Part shown: piece after piece, positions 8,496 to 18,689 of the stretch
Layout of the letters: each line of letters begins with the position of its first letter
Numbering within the stretch: the first letter of the stretch is position 1
Source: Lethocerus indicus
Lineage: Eukaryota > Arthropoda > Insecta > Hemiptera > Belostomatidae
Assembly (NCBI GenBank): GCA_019843655.1
Contig: JACDQD010000009.1
Coordinates: forward strand, 24,666,161-24,730,160
DNA length: 64,000 bases
Reading direction: 5' to 3'
Program-made: the position numbers and the translations under genes
Notes under the pieces: model-generated
What the model saw: only the letters and a program-made list of their open reading frames with translations
Told to the model about the DNA's origin: nothing
The model's database searches: none

Positions 8496-11358
8496 GTAAG
8501 TAACCAACAATTTTTCAAGTTCGTCAACATCTTTGTGCACCCAGTAGATGGTTTCTAATGCACTTATAAGTGCTGTCATAAGTGGCTTCTCTGCAATGTC
8601 CCAGTGTTGAACTAATTCCCTTTATTCGGTCATCGGTGGACCTCCAGAGGAACGCTCCCCTCGTCCTTTAACGAACGCTTCATCACCGCAGGAAGGGCCG
8701 AAGAATCTCTGTCTGTGCACAAAGATGTTGGACGCACTTGAAAATATGTACGGGGCCACTTGTTGTTGTGAATTCCGCAATTACTTAGTTGCCAACCCCC
8801 GCCCCCCTTGGTACTTACTTTTCGACTTATTTTTGAGAGTTACGGTGTGAAATATGTGTGTGTCTGTCGTGCGGACAGCCGCCGATGAGGAAGGTGGTCC
8901 AGGTGAGAGAGTTGGCCAGCTGCGAGGACGGCGAAGATCTGCCTTTCGTCGTTTTGGCGACGCGGCTTGACATCGTCGGACGGGCCAAGATGGCGATGAA
9001 CGCCGTCGGCGCCGCAAGAAAGAGGCTACAGATGCCCAACAGGGTAAATTATATTAGCCTTCTTCTCGTCCATAATCACTCTGTCCGCTCGAAACTGACA
9101 ATAGCCGACAAACTGACACAATATAAAGCTGTACTGGAACCGACACGGACCCTACGGAATAGAACTATGCCGGGTTCCGCCAAGAAATCCGACATCGCTA
9201 GCATCCAAAAATTCCAGTCAAAAGTCCTTCCAGTACCATCCTTAATGCTCCCACCGGGTATGCTCCGAACAATCCATAATGACCTCTCAACATACCCCGA
9301 CAGTCGACGAAGTCCCTTTCCTCTTATACCCATCCATTATTCTCCCCGGCCTAGGGACTTTCCTGTAGGCCCCGGATACGGGTCAAAAGTACCGTCACTG
9401 GACGGGCCTCTTTATCCAGCGAAACTGATCCAAACAAACCGTTCGGTTGCCTAACAAATTCGGACGATATAACGAGTGGAAAAAAAAAAAAATATAACGG
9501 CATTTCGGGGATATCTGTACGAGCGCGATTTTTTTTTCACGAAAAATTCCGTTTTCGCCCCACATCAATTCAGCGGAAACGTTGAGCGCCACACAACGCT
9601 ATTTCGCGAGGAAATTTCGCGAAAATCGGCCCGAGAGTCCGAAAACCACCATTTTTTTTCTCTTCGTCGGACGAAGATTGGAGTGTCCAAGATTGGAGTG
9701 ATACGGGAGGGGGAAATCGGTGGGAAATTGTAAAGACTGTAAAACCGTTTTAAATGAAGGCAGTTAACAACTTAAGACGATGTAAATTTTTTTTTTTTTA
9801 GTTTTTATACCGTATTTCGCCAGTGTCAGTCACCGGTGGCCGACGCTTGGCACTGGACGCGAAATTGAAGTTCAAGTTACGGTTACTTTAAAAAGTATCC
9901 CGATTTTTGAAACGGACGGCGAGAGACCCGCGTCGGTTTATTATAAAGTTACGAAAGAGATAACCGCTTGATAAACCGATTTAAATAAAAAGAGTTTTAA
10001 CTATTAGAACCTACGACCCCCGTCAACGAGGCGAGTACGCCTGTACCCGATTACATTAATCTACGCTCGGTCAATTTCCTCTGGCGATATCGCACGAAAC
10101 CTTTGATTTTATAACGGCGATTTGAAATGGATATGTTGTACCGTAAAGTAATACGGTGTTTACAGATGGAGGTTCAATTGTACCAGTGTAAATCGTTCAT
10201 TGAGCCGGAAAGCTGCGAGTACAACAGCCGGAGGTTGTACAAAAATCCGCTGGAGAAAATGTACGAAAAGAACAGGACTTGGACGGGAATCGTCGCTTCG
10301 ATAGCGCCGCCCATCAGATTTCCATTGTCGAAGGTGAAATAAGAAAAAAAACCGAAAATTTTTTTTAAATTTCTAACTCGTATATCTCCGGTTTCGAGAT
10401 ATTCAACGAATTGCTAGAATTGTACTATTTAAATACTGTAGGTTCGTGATGTTTCTGTCTCCTCTCTCGCTGAGGTTTGGCCTTTCGCCAGACCGGTTTT
10501 TCGGGCCGCTCGCCATCTTCAGTAGCGCCCTGTGTTACTGTCACTGTTGTGGCACTTTGGATGTTTTTTGGGCATCCTCACTGCACTGCACTGTCACTTT
10601 CACATGTACTGTAGTACATCCAAAGTGCCGACAGTGACAGTAACACAGGGCGCTACTGAAGATGGCGAGCGGCCCCGAAAAACCGGTCTAGCAATAGACC
10701 AAACCCCAGCAGCGAGAGAGAGGAGACAGAAACATCACGAACCTACAGAGTATAATTCCAACCCCTGGCAGACCACAAAACAGGTATATATCAAATTAGT
10801 TGTATTTAAAGTTTGAATACAAACCGGAACAATCAGGAATTCTACCGATTTGGAGGAAAAGCCGAAATATATTCGGAATCGAACTGTAGAGCCCCCCCCC
10901 GTTTGAAAGGTCGTTATTAGACCTAAAAGATGTGAATCTAATATGAAATATATTGCAATTAATGATAAGGAATCGCAAATTGTTATCGGTGGTGTAAAAT
11001 TTGAAAAAATTTCAAATTTTGGAGCGGATAAAATTTCAGCGGAATTTAATAAAATCTCCCCCCTCAAATTTATGTAATAATATTTCACTACAATACTTGA
11101 ATGGATACAGTGTCTATTGTATGAGTTATACACACCACCACCATATATTGTCACCGTTGTATTGACGTTTCGTTTCAGGGCCGGTACGTGATGAAAAACG
11201 CCACTTTGGACATAGACGCCAAATACGTGGACAACGTCGACGCTTTCGAAGGCCACTACTGGAAAATACAGTCGGACATTTATCTGGACAAGAAGAGATA
11301 TTTCTGCGTTCTGATCGGGGCCGAAATAGCCAACATAAAACGGTCGTACAGCAGATAG
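8428..11358 (+). CDS. Secreted DUF1091/ML-like protein, four-exon gene, 189 aa
   Basis: The model joins 8428-8495, 8890-9043, 10166-10333 and 11179-11358, a total of 570 nt with all phases closing. It begins with a signal peptide (MAVFRLQLLFFTAAAVA, likely cut before Cys18). It has conserved-looking cysteines at about 34, 82, 91 and 173, and motifs GEDLPF, RLDIVGR, NPLEKMYEKNRTW, APPIRFPLSKG and GRYVMKNATLD. This layout fits small insect secreted proteins of the DUF1091 / MD-2-like (GM2-activator-like) type that are thought to bind lipids. The assignment is from remembered family features, not a search. It converges on NPC2 and has a divergent paralogue at 4817-5011. An ATG at 8406 opens a different frame without a signal peptide. 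Confidence 0.8.
8496..8803. mobile_element. Degenerate mariner-type MITE inside intron 1 of the DUF1091-like gene
   Basis: The right end (about 8770-8803) reads GAATTCCGCAATTACTTAGTTGCCAAC, the inverted form of the mariner end at 63907. The left end is eroded, but CCAACAA and CGTCAACATCTTTG follow in the same order as in the 63.9 kb and 20.7 kb copies. Interior pieces such as TTTATTCGGTCATCG are shared with 20.8 and 21.3 kb. No transposase frame remains. Confidence 0.75.
8890..9043 (+). CDS. DUF1091-like gene, exon 2
   Basis: One nt plus 51 codons, from KVVQVRELASC to RLQMPNR, ending AACAGG|GTAAAT. The acceptor is ambiguous. AG at 8888-8889 restores the signal-peptide frame, whereas the stronger-looking CAG ending at 8878 would only fit the 8406 start. 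The block C-ED-GEDLP...DIVGR is shared with the minus-strand exon at 4817-5011. Confidence 0.78.
9075..9470 (+). mobile_element. 5'-truncated Jockey-like non-LTR retrotransposon tail (family 1)
   Basis: The frame carries the C-terminal end of a Jockey-type reverse transcriptase: KLTQYKAVLEPTRT (the usual K-LL-YKAVLKP-WTYG block), then SDIASIQKFQSKVL, IHNDL, and a 3' tail shared with the copies at 41.5, 54.4 and 61.0 kb. The frame has lost the Tyr-Gly pair after the conserved Thr and has indels, so it is dead. It lies in intron 2 of the DUF1091-like gene. Confidence 0.8.
10166..10333 (+). CDS. DUF1091-like gene, exon 3
   Basis: 56 codons, phase 0/0, between GTGTTTACAG and AAG|GTGAAA. It carries MEVQLYQCKSF, a second Cys in PESCEYNS, then NPLEKMYEKNRTWTG and APPIRFPLSK, the most family-like stretch of the protein. 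Confidence 0.82.
10441..10790. mobile_element. Foldback MITE, copy A
   Basis: Long inverted repeats start GGTTCGTGATGTTTCTGTC on the left and end GACAGAAACATCACGAACC on the right. The inner arm CGCTCGCCATCTTCAGTAGC returns as its complement. A one-sided tail (CCCTGGCAGACCACAAAACAG) follows the right arm. It sits in intron 3 of the DUF1091-like gene. ORFs across it are by-products of the hairpin. Confidence 0.9.
11179..11358 (+). CDS. DUF1091-like gene, terminal exon 4
   Basis: 59 codons and TAG after a strong acceptor (GTTTCGTTTCAG). It begins GRYVMKNATLDID and ends EIANIKRSYSR. The single Cys (YFCVL) and the alternating hydrophobic residues suggest the last beta strands of a beta-sandwich. 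Confidence 0.82.
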   Translation, partial: GRYVMKNATLDIDAKYVDNVDAFEGHYWKIQSDIYLDKKRYFCVLIGAEIANIKRSYSR

Positions 11359-11637
11359 GAGAAGAGGGGAAAAAAACTGAAATTATATTTTACAAACTCG
11401 AATTGTATTATATTTCATTTTTCCCAGCCTTCCAAATCATTTCCAGCCGATAACATAAACCGGTCAATAGGAATTTTGGCAATTTTCTACCATAATGAAT
11501 AGATTTTTTTTGAAGTATTAGGTCTAATCAAACAAATTAATGGACAATTTGATAAGATATATTTTGGTCTTGAGGAGTTCCTCAAGAGAGGGTGGTTGGG
11601 GGAGGGGGGAAATCGAAAATTTGCTTAAAATTGGTAA

Positions 11638-11688
<51 letters not shown>

Positions 11689-12078
11689 GTCAAAGTCAAA
11701 ATTTTGGTAGTCTTCAGTAGTCACTTTCAGTAGAGTAGACAGAAATACACTAAATCTACTCCCATTCCTTGACCTCCAAAAAAAAAAAAACAGTTATGTT
11801 AAAATAATATTTTAAAGTAATTGTTACGATCAGAACAAAATTGTATCGAGCAGTCAAATCAGACGAGAATTTCCTCTCTTCTAATATAGACTATAGAAGA
11901 GTATAAAAGACATTAAAATTAAAACAGAAAGGGAAATGTAAGTATAACGGTTAAGAGGTCTCTCTAATAAATGTTTTTTTTAATCATTGTCCTGTTATAT
12001 AATATTTGAGCATTAAAACTGAACCTGTCGCAGGCAGGCAGGCAGGCAGGCAGGACTGGTCGTAGACTGGCAAATTAT
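11359..12078. other. Convergent intergenic spacer with (TA)n and (GCAG)n
   Basis: This separates the 3' ends of the DUF1091-like gene (plus) and NPC2 (minus). It holds a (TA)n run at about 11638-11684 and a short (GCAG)n run at about 12033-12054. Both 3' UTRs must be here, but I could not assign a polyadenylation site with confidence. Confidence 0.6.
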
Positions 12079-12168
12079 TTAAAACAATTTAATTTTAAAT
12101 ATGAAACAACACTGGTGATTCTCCCTGTCCTCTTCGTCCCAAACTCTCCATTTGACATCGTACGTGCT
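12079..12168 (-). CDS. NPC2: NPC2 exon 4 (terminal)
   Basis: 29 codons and TAA after CTAAATTTTCCAG, phase 0. It reads STYDVKWRVWDEED and ends QCCFIFKIKLF. It was too short to be obvious as an open frame, but the phase, the acceptor and the typical NPC2 C-terminal strand identify it. Confidence 0.9.
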   Translation of the reverse strand, partial: STYDVKWRVWDEEDRENHQCCFIFKIKLF

Positions 12169-15100
12169 CTGGAAAATTTAGAAAAGACAGAATAGTATCT
12201 TCGGATTTATATCGATGAATCTATTTTAGAGATAATACTGGTGCCACTTACTGCCGGGAAGGATTTGGCAATGTTCAGCGTATAGTTGTAATGGTTTGTT
12301 ACGCCGGCAGCCAGTGGACAGGTCATGAATTTACAGGCGTCCGTGTCCATACCGGCGAATGGTAGATCGGCGACTAGCGTACGCCAGAACGCCCTGTTCT
12401 TCATTTTGGTAGCGGAGAAATCTTAAAAAAAAATAATTCCAATAAGCTTCAAAAACATATATACCTTCAGCGGTGTACACATAAAAATATTTTTATAACT
12501 AAACTATAGTGTACGCCAGAACGCCCTGTTCTTCATTTTGGTCGAGGTGAAATCTTAAAAAAAATGAATTCCAATAAGCTTCGAAAAACATATATACCTT
12601 CAGCGATGTACACATAAAAATATTTTTATAACTAAAACTATAGTGTACGCCAGAACGCCCTGTTCTTCATTTTGGTAGTGAAATTTAAAAAAAAGAATTC
12701 CAATAAGCTCGAAAACCATATACCTTCAGCGATATACACATAAAAATATTTTTATAACTAAACCATGGTGTGTACCAGAATGCCCTGTTCTTCAATTTTG
12801 GTCAGTGAAATTTAAAAAAAATTCCAATAAGCTTGAAAACCTTTATATATACCTTCAGCGATATACACATAAAAATATTTTTATAACTAAACTATAGTGT
12901 AAGAACCCTGTTCTTCAATTTTGGTAGGTGAAATTTAAAAAAAAGAATTCCAATAAGCTTCAAAAATATACCTTCAGCGATATACACATAAAAATATTTT
13001 TATAACTAAACTATAGTGTACGCCAGAACGCCCTGTTCTTCAATTTTGGTCGCGGTGAAATTTAAAAAAAAAAAGAATTCCAATAAGCTTCAAAAATATA
13101 CCTTCAGCGATATACACATAAAAATATTTTTATAACTAAACTATAGTGTACGCCAGAACGCCCTGTTCTTCATTTTGGTCGTGGTGAAATCTTAAAAAAA
13201 AAGAATTCCAATAAGCTTCGAAAAACATATATACCTTCAGCGATATACACATAAAAATATTTTTATAACTAAACTATAGTGTACGCCAGAACGCCCTGTT
13301 CTTCAATTTTGGTCGCGGTGAAATCTTAAAAAAAAAGAATTCCAATAAGCTTCAAAAAACTTATATACCTTCAGCGGTGTACACATAAAAATATTTTTAT
13401 AACTAAACTATAGTGTACGCCAGAACGCCCTGTTCTTCAATTTTGGTCGAGGTGAAATCTTAAAAAAAATTAATTCCAATAATCTTCGAAAAACATATAT
13501 ACCTTCAGGGATATACATAAAAATATTTTTATAACTAAATTATAGCTCTCTCATATGCAACAATGCACACATGTGGTAGGCAATATTCGAATGAATATAA
13601 AATTATAAAATGAGAACAATTTATAAAAACATTTTGTTTTGTTGAAACTTTCATTTTTCGAAAATAATATTGACCAAACGATTCGGTTTAATTTAATTAA
13701 TTCTGAGCTAATTCGACCAGTTCATTATTTCCGGTAGTTTATTTTAAAAATAAATAATCTCTCTACACTATTTGCTTAATATATATATTGTACAGATACG
13801 AATTTATCGGTGAAATAATTGGAAATTATTTTTATTTTTCTCCAATCGACAACACCACCCCACGGAATAGTTTAATAATTAGGACTTACCTGGCGTGAAA
13901 GTGAATGTGATGGTTCCTACTTTGCCGCGCTTCAGTTTGCACGGTTCGTTGGTCGCAGCTTGAGGACACGGATCAACGGCGACTTCGCTGATTGAACAGT
14001 TCGATTTTTCGCCTTCAGCTATCACAAAAATAGAGAATAATTAATAGACAAATTCGTAAATTTTTATTTGTTAAGCGGAAAGAAAAAAAAAAAATGGCCT
14101 GTTTTTATTTTTTTTTTGCGGATCGGCAACTAAAAATTATTATGCGCATTAATTATATTATATCGGGATATTGCGCTATCGGCTATTTTAAACGCCGTAA
14201 GTAGGACAATAACAATTTCTCAGAGCTGAATGTTTTGTTACGATAAGTGTATCTATATTACGGTATTGAATTATATACGATATTGTTACAGAAAGATAAA
14301 CAACGCGGGGTCAAGTCGGTTGGCATTACAAAGGTCTCAAGTTATCTGCGAAGGAACACTGCCCTTACAGATAATTTGACACTCTGTAAACCAAGATCTA
14401 AACTATATAGAATGAACTGATCATCAGGAATTGGATCATTTAATTTCACACGGAGATTTATCAAAAATTTAATAATATTTACTTATAATAGTACAATAAA
14501 TCTTATAACTGGATTAGTATAATTGTTACGAATTATTTCACAATTTACGGCAATTTAAATAATAATTAAGTATGTCGAAATACAGGATCAGCTATTCTTA
14601 TATAATTCTTTGTACAATTTACTATTTATTAGGCTCAAAGAAATAGTCATTTAATTCAATTCTTCATCAGCTTTAATAATGAATATTAATAGAGTATAGT
14701 GGATTCAGTGAAAAAACATTCATTGCGAATTTATAAATTTTAAAATTCATATTTGGACATTGCTAGTCAATCACTTAAAAATATATTTTTGAATTTCAGG
14801 ACTAGTATTTTTTCTCTGTGTATTTTAACTGTAATATTTTTAACATTCTTATTTGAAGCTATTATTTTATTTTTATTACTTTCACATTCTTTGTAATATC
14901 GCATTGTCGGAAATTATGAAAATATAATTGGATATTTAAAGGGGGGGGTTAAAATCTTTAATAAATAATAGATTGTAATAGAATATATAATCCGTAGACA
15001 ATTTCGTTATATTATAAATTACACTAAAACCTTAAAACTATTTTTAAAATCCATTGAAAAAAATGTACTTCAATTATAACATCGATACTTAGAGTGGACA

Positions 15101-15272
15101 AATGGTCAGTATTTATAATGTTTTAATTTGTTTGATAATTATTAAATAATAGAAGAAAATTAGATGATAAATATGTTGACTTACGAAGTTTATGGCAGAG
15201 TTCATAGTTAACAATTTCCGCGAAGGAAACTGCGACGATTGACAAAGCGAGAAGTAGGAATCTGAGAGACAT
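12079..15272 (-). CDS. NPC2: NPC2-like epididymal secretory/sterol-carrier protein, four exons, 158 aa
   Basis: The model joins 15272-15185, 14018-13890, 12421-12252 and 12168-12079: 477 nt, all GT-AG, all phases closing. The protein has a signal peptide (MSLRFLLLALSIVAVSFA) and then the ML (MD-2-related lipid-recognition) domain. Family landmarks are PCKLKRGKVGTITFTFTP, DTDACKFMTCPL followed by G and the NYTLNI strand, and YDVKWRVWDEED near the end. Eight cysteines sit at 26, 37, 47, 56, 102, 107, 149 and 150. NPC2 proteins bind sterols or other lipids in the endolysosomal lumen or are secreted. Insects often have several, some used in chemosensation or immunity. The length fits the ~150 aa family. 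The exact paralogue cannot be told here. Intron 2 contains a remarkable acceptor-bearing tandem array. Confidence 0.93.
12252..12421 (-). CDS. NPC2: NPC2 exon 3
   Basis: 170 nt (2 + 56 codons) after the acceptor TTTTTTTTTAAG, ending AAATCCTTCCCGGCA|GTAAGT. It encodes FSATKMKNRAFWRTL, DTDACKFMTCPL and NHYNYTLNIAKSFP. Its first ~45 nt and its acceptor are what the intron-2 tandem units duplicate. Confidence 0.93.
12377..13548 (-). repeat. Tandem array of ~125-135 bp units duplicating the NPC2 exon-3 acceptor and exon start
   Basis: Nine units: the authentic exon-3 start (12377-12421) plus eight copies beginning near 12508, 12645, 12765, 12893, 13013, 13143, 13279 and 13407. Each unit contains, on the minus strand, a T-tract with AAG acceptor (eroded in some copies), then about 45 nt matching exon 3 (KMKNRAFWRTL), then an AT-rich intron piece with TTATAAAAATATTTTTATGT. 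In the duplicated copies that were not eroded, the exon-like part runs into TAG right after the Thr-Leu codons. Copies 3 and 4 are the most degenerate. Confidence 0.93.
13890..14018 (-). CDS. NPC2: NPC2 exon 2
   Basis: 129 nt (2 + 42 codons + 1) between TTTGTGATAG and the donor GTAAGTCC. It contains three Cys (SNCSI, DPCPQ, EPCKL) and the KRGKVGTITFTFTP strand. Confidence 0.93.
15185..15272 (-). CDS. NPC2: NPC2 exon 1 (signal peptide)
   Basis: 29 codons plus 1 nt from the ATG complement at 15270-15272, ending in a perfect donor GTAAGT at 15184-15179. It encodes the signal peptide and the start of the mature protein, EIVNYELCHKL. Confidence 0.92.
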
Positions 15273-15297
15273 GTCGACTGTTTGGAGGCCGGCTGAG

Positions 15298-15333
15298 AAC
15301 TGAACCAAGGGCCAAGCTTAATCTGTTCAATAA
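15298..15333 (-). promoter_or_regulatory. Possible NPC2 core promoter (TATA-like plus TCAGT initiator)
   Basis: About 30 bp upstream of the NPC2 ATG the minus strand reads TCAGTT (complement of 15298-15303), matching the arthropod initiator TCAGT. A weak TATA-like TTTATTGA lies about 25-30 bp further upstream. Spacing is right for a core promoter. The inference rests on motif and spacing only. Confidence 0.35.
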
Positions 15334-15371
15334 AGAGACATCTCTCGTACGGTCCTATCTAACACTACATC

Positions 15372-15592
<221 letters not shown>

Positions 15593-15599
15593 ATCCTCA

Positions 15600-17640
15600 A
15601 TTTAGACGCCCGACCACAACCCAATTTGTATTCGCTGTAATATACGACCACATCGAATATTTTTAAGTCAAAAGTAAAAACCGGTATACAACAGATAATA
15701 TACAAATCGCCCCGGGTTCGAATCCTGCGTCTCCTTCATGTAACCTGGAAATTATCAATTGGAATTATATATTCTACAATACGTTCCATATTATTCCGTT
15801 ATACACTCAAATATTATTCCTATTCGAGTTTGACTCAACACGTTGATCAGGCGTTTAAAATTACAATTTACGAATGAGACGTTAAATTAAGAAATAAATC
15901 GATAGCGCCTCGTTATCTTCATTAAAATACCAGGAATATTCTGAAAATGAAGGAAAGTAGATAATTTACATAAATTCAGCTGAAAGAAAACCATTAATAA
16001 ATCCGTTTGTCTGCGAATGGCTGTTGATTCATTGTTAATTTATTTATTTTCAACGTGACAACCCGAATTATAGTTGGAAAAATTGGAGAATTATAGTTGG
16101 AAAATAATTCTTTTCATTTCGTTTTCCTATTATTTTCAATCCGCATAAATTCAAAAACACACAGTGTACATACGGATTGTACATGGTACATTTCAGCTTA
16201 AATTCAGTTAAATAATCGACACTTTTACAATGCAGTATATTTATTTTTTGTGTAAGAAATACATTATAAACAAATATATAAAACTAATTTCGATATTTAC
16301 ACAATGTCTTTACTATTCACAGACAGAAATATTGTATATTTATACGGTCATGAACAATAACACGGTGAATAAAATACTAACGAAACCAATGTAATAATAT
16401 CAATATATTTACATCGATTATAAAATAATTAGGTAAATTAAAACAAAAAAAAAAAAAAAAATTGTAGATTCAGTTTCTTTGGTGTAAAGTTATTATGCGG
16501 GTTAAGATTCGAGTTATTCGAATAACAACTGCAATATTAAACCGACTTCTGTTAGTCTGTAGAGTAAATATTATTAACGGCATTAATTTTCTCGTAAATA
16601 AAACAAGGGAAACTGAAAATTTATTATTCCAGCATAATATGAGCACCAGTTGCACCGTGGGGGACATTTTAAAAGAATAAGACGACGACCTTCGTTCGTT
16701 TATAATCTTAGGATAATAAACAAGAAGAGAATAAATATCATGCGGCGAAATGAATAAAAAAAAAAAATAAAAGAAATATTTGGTTTAGCTAAAAATAATC
16801 CAAAACTTATATATAATATTATCGCTCTATTCGAGTGAAACTCCATAAGTAAATTGTGTAAAGTGATCAACACAAATAAAGTGTTGAATAATAAGAAATT
16901 TGTTTTTCTTTAAATAAATTCAAAGAGAAACAAATTCATTAATATTTATCAGTATAGTAATCAATATAGAATTCAATAAATGTGCAAGCGTTGAAATAAT
17001 TCAATAAATTTTAAATTAAACGTGTATTTGACTTCACCAAAATTTCCAAAAAAATATTTTGGCCTATTTGCTAGGCCCATAAAATGTCAAATAATTCTTC
17101 AAAAAATATGTCTGTATTTGTCAAGAATTTAGCTTGCCTAAAGACCAGTTAATGTTGCTTTATTTATTATAAAAAATGAGACCGCTAAATTATTACTGTT
17201 ATTATTCATATATACTGTAATCATTAATTGTCGCAAGAATGAATGACAAATATCAAGTCATTCTCGAAAATAATTTTCCGTAAACAAATACAAAAATGAA
17301 GTCTCACACTTTATAACGGATAATATAGTATTATAAATTGAATGTATTCTTCATAAACCGGTATTCTTTCCCCAGTGCAACTGAGGCACATACGGTTCGT
17401 TTATGGGGCCTAAACGAAACTATGTGCCCGATATAACAAAAAAAAAAAAAAATTGAAACGAAAAGTGATAATAATTTCTCAATTGCAGCATTTGGTTTGT
17501 ACAAAATAATATGTTTTGCCGATACAATCCGAATATAGTATATACAATATTCACCATTTAGAGAAGCAATGAGTATTTATATTTATTTAAAAGTTTTCAA
17601 CGGAATCGTCTCCAAATTGATTTCCTTAAAATGTTAATTT
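15600..17640. other. AT-rich intergenic region, no gene seen
   Basis: Mostly A/T with short homopolymers. An isolated B-box-like GGTTCGAATCC is at about 15716 without a matching A-box or tRNA fold. A short-loop hairpin is at 17384-17428. No supported exon was found. Confidence 0.5.
17384..17428. other. Near-perfect hairpin
   Basis: GGCACATACGGTTCGTTTA pairs with TAAACGAAACTATGTGCC across a 7-nt loop, giving a stem of about 18 bp with one mismatch or bulge. There is no U-tract typical of a terminator and the loop is short for a microRNA precursor. It may be the core of a tiny foldback element. Confidence 0.6.
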
Positions 17641-17649
17641 CTCAAGGCT

Positions 17650-17696
17650 TACGTGGATCGTCGCTGGTGGGAATCTTATCGAACCAGGCCATTTTA
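17650..17696 (-). CDS. Possible short exon/ORF interrupted by the piggyBac MITE
   Basis: The minus strand reads ATG GCC TGG TTC GAT AAG ATT CCC ACC AGC GAC GAT CCA followed by CGTAAGCC and TGA, i.e. MAWFDKIPTSDDP then either RKP-stop or a donor GTAAGC. Across the MITE, at about 18260, the same strand has TTTTCGTCAG, a plausible acceptor that would lie only ~10 nt upstream if the MITE were absent. No gene is recognised, and it may be chance. Confidence 0.2.
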
Positions 17697-17697
17697 A

Positions 17698-18244
17698 CCC
17701 TTTGCACTCGTATGTCGACATAATACATTTTGTCGGTACCATAAATTACAAAATATAATGTTTCATTTTTTGAAATATCTTACTTATATTTATTAGGCTT
17801 CAATCGATTCAGTAATAAATAGATCTAGTATTTGAATAGGCGTTGTTATATAAGGATTTTATTCGCACGCAGAATTTTATGTTCGAATCTGTATTTTTTT
17901 CAAATAAATTTCACATTTGTTATCTTTTTTACATGTCGGTTTCTTACTATTTTGTATTAACTACATTATTTTTTCTATATAATTATTAAAAATTATTAGT
18001 TATTCTAATACATACAGTACAGATTTTTACTTTCCCTGGCCAACCTGATCTATAAATCAAAAAAATAAATTAAAAAATTCCTATTTTTTTTTATTAAATA
18101 TATATGTTGTTACGAAATATGTTGCTATAAAAATGTTTCTGTTATGATAGAATGTGGAGAGAAAAAAAATCCTAGTCGATAGATAACTTACTTGAATATT
18201 AATAAGGGTACAGTGTAATACAATTAATATACGAGTGCAAAGGG
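17698..18244. mobile_element. piggyBac-type MITE with TTAA target duplication
   Basis: 547 bp bounded by CCCTTTGCACTCGTAT at the left and ATACGAGTGCAAAGGG at the right, exactly inverted, with TTAA on both sides (17694-17697 and 18245-18248). The interior is AT-rich without a transposase. CCCTTT-like termini with TTAA duplications are diagnostic of the piggyBac superfamily. Confidence 0.88.
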
Positions 18245-18689
18245 TTAATAAATTCTGACGAAAACTTATAAACTTTCGGTTTCAATATATAATCTCATTA
18301 CTTGTCATCGAATTGGCAAAATGTATCGGGAGGGGGGGCTCTACACTATTTAAAAAAAATACAAAATTGTAATTACAACAAAGAACACAATTCAACGCTA
18401 CCGTTAAGTCCAGTAGCTGGTCCCGAAGTGCCGACGACAAGGAACGAAACCGAAATTGAGCTCGCAGCGGTCCGTCATTTCTATTTTTTTCCCCGAATAA
18501 TAAATCAGTCCTTAAAACGATAGGAATATAAAAAAAAATAGTATTTACAGTAATCTGAGGTTCGGTTACGGTTCGATGAAGGTCGATGGTCGATGGGCCG
18601 ACCTCTGGCCGGGGTGGTGGGCCATCCCTGTCGGTCGTTATATTACAAGGGGTGGGGTAGTTATGTCTATTTACAGTGTGGTAGGGGTG

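Noticed and set aside
10446..10816. ORFs across foldback MITE copies (also near 32.9, 39.1, 50.0, 55.8 and 58.9 kb)
   Set aside because: They are readings of inverted-repeat arms with no protein similarity and are broken differently in each copy.
15700..15740. tRNA or SINE suggested by GGTTCGAATCC
   Set aside because: Only a B-box-like string; no A-box, acceptor stem or tRNA fold could be built around it.
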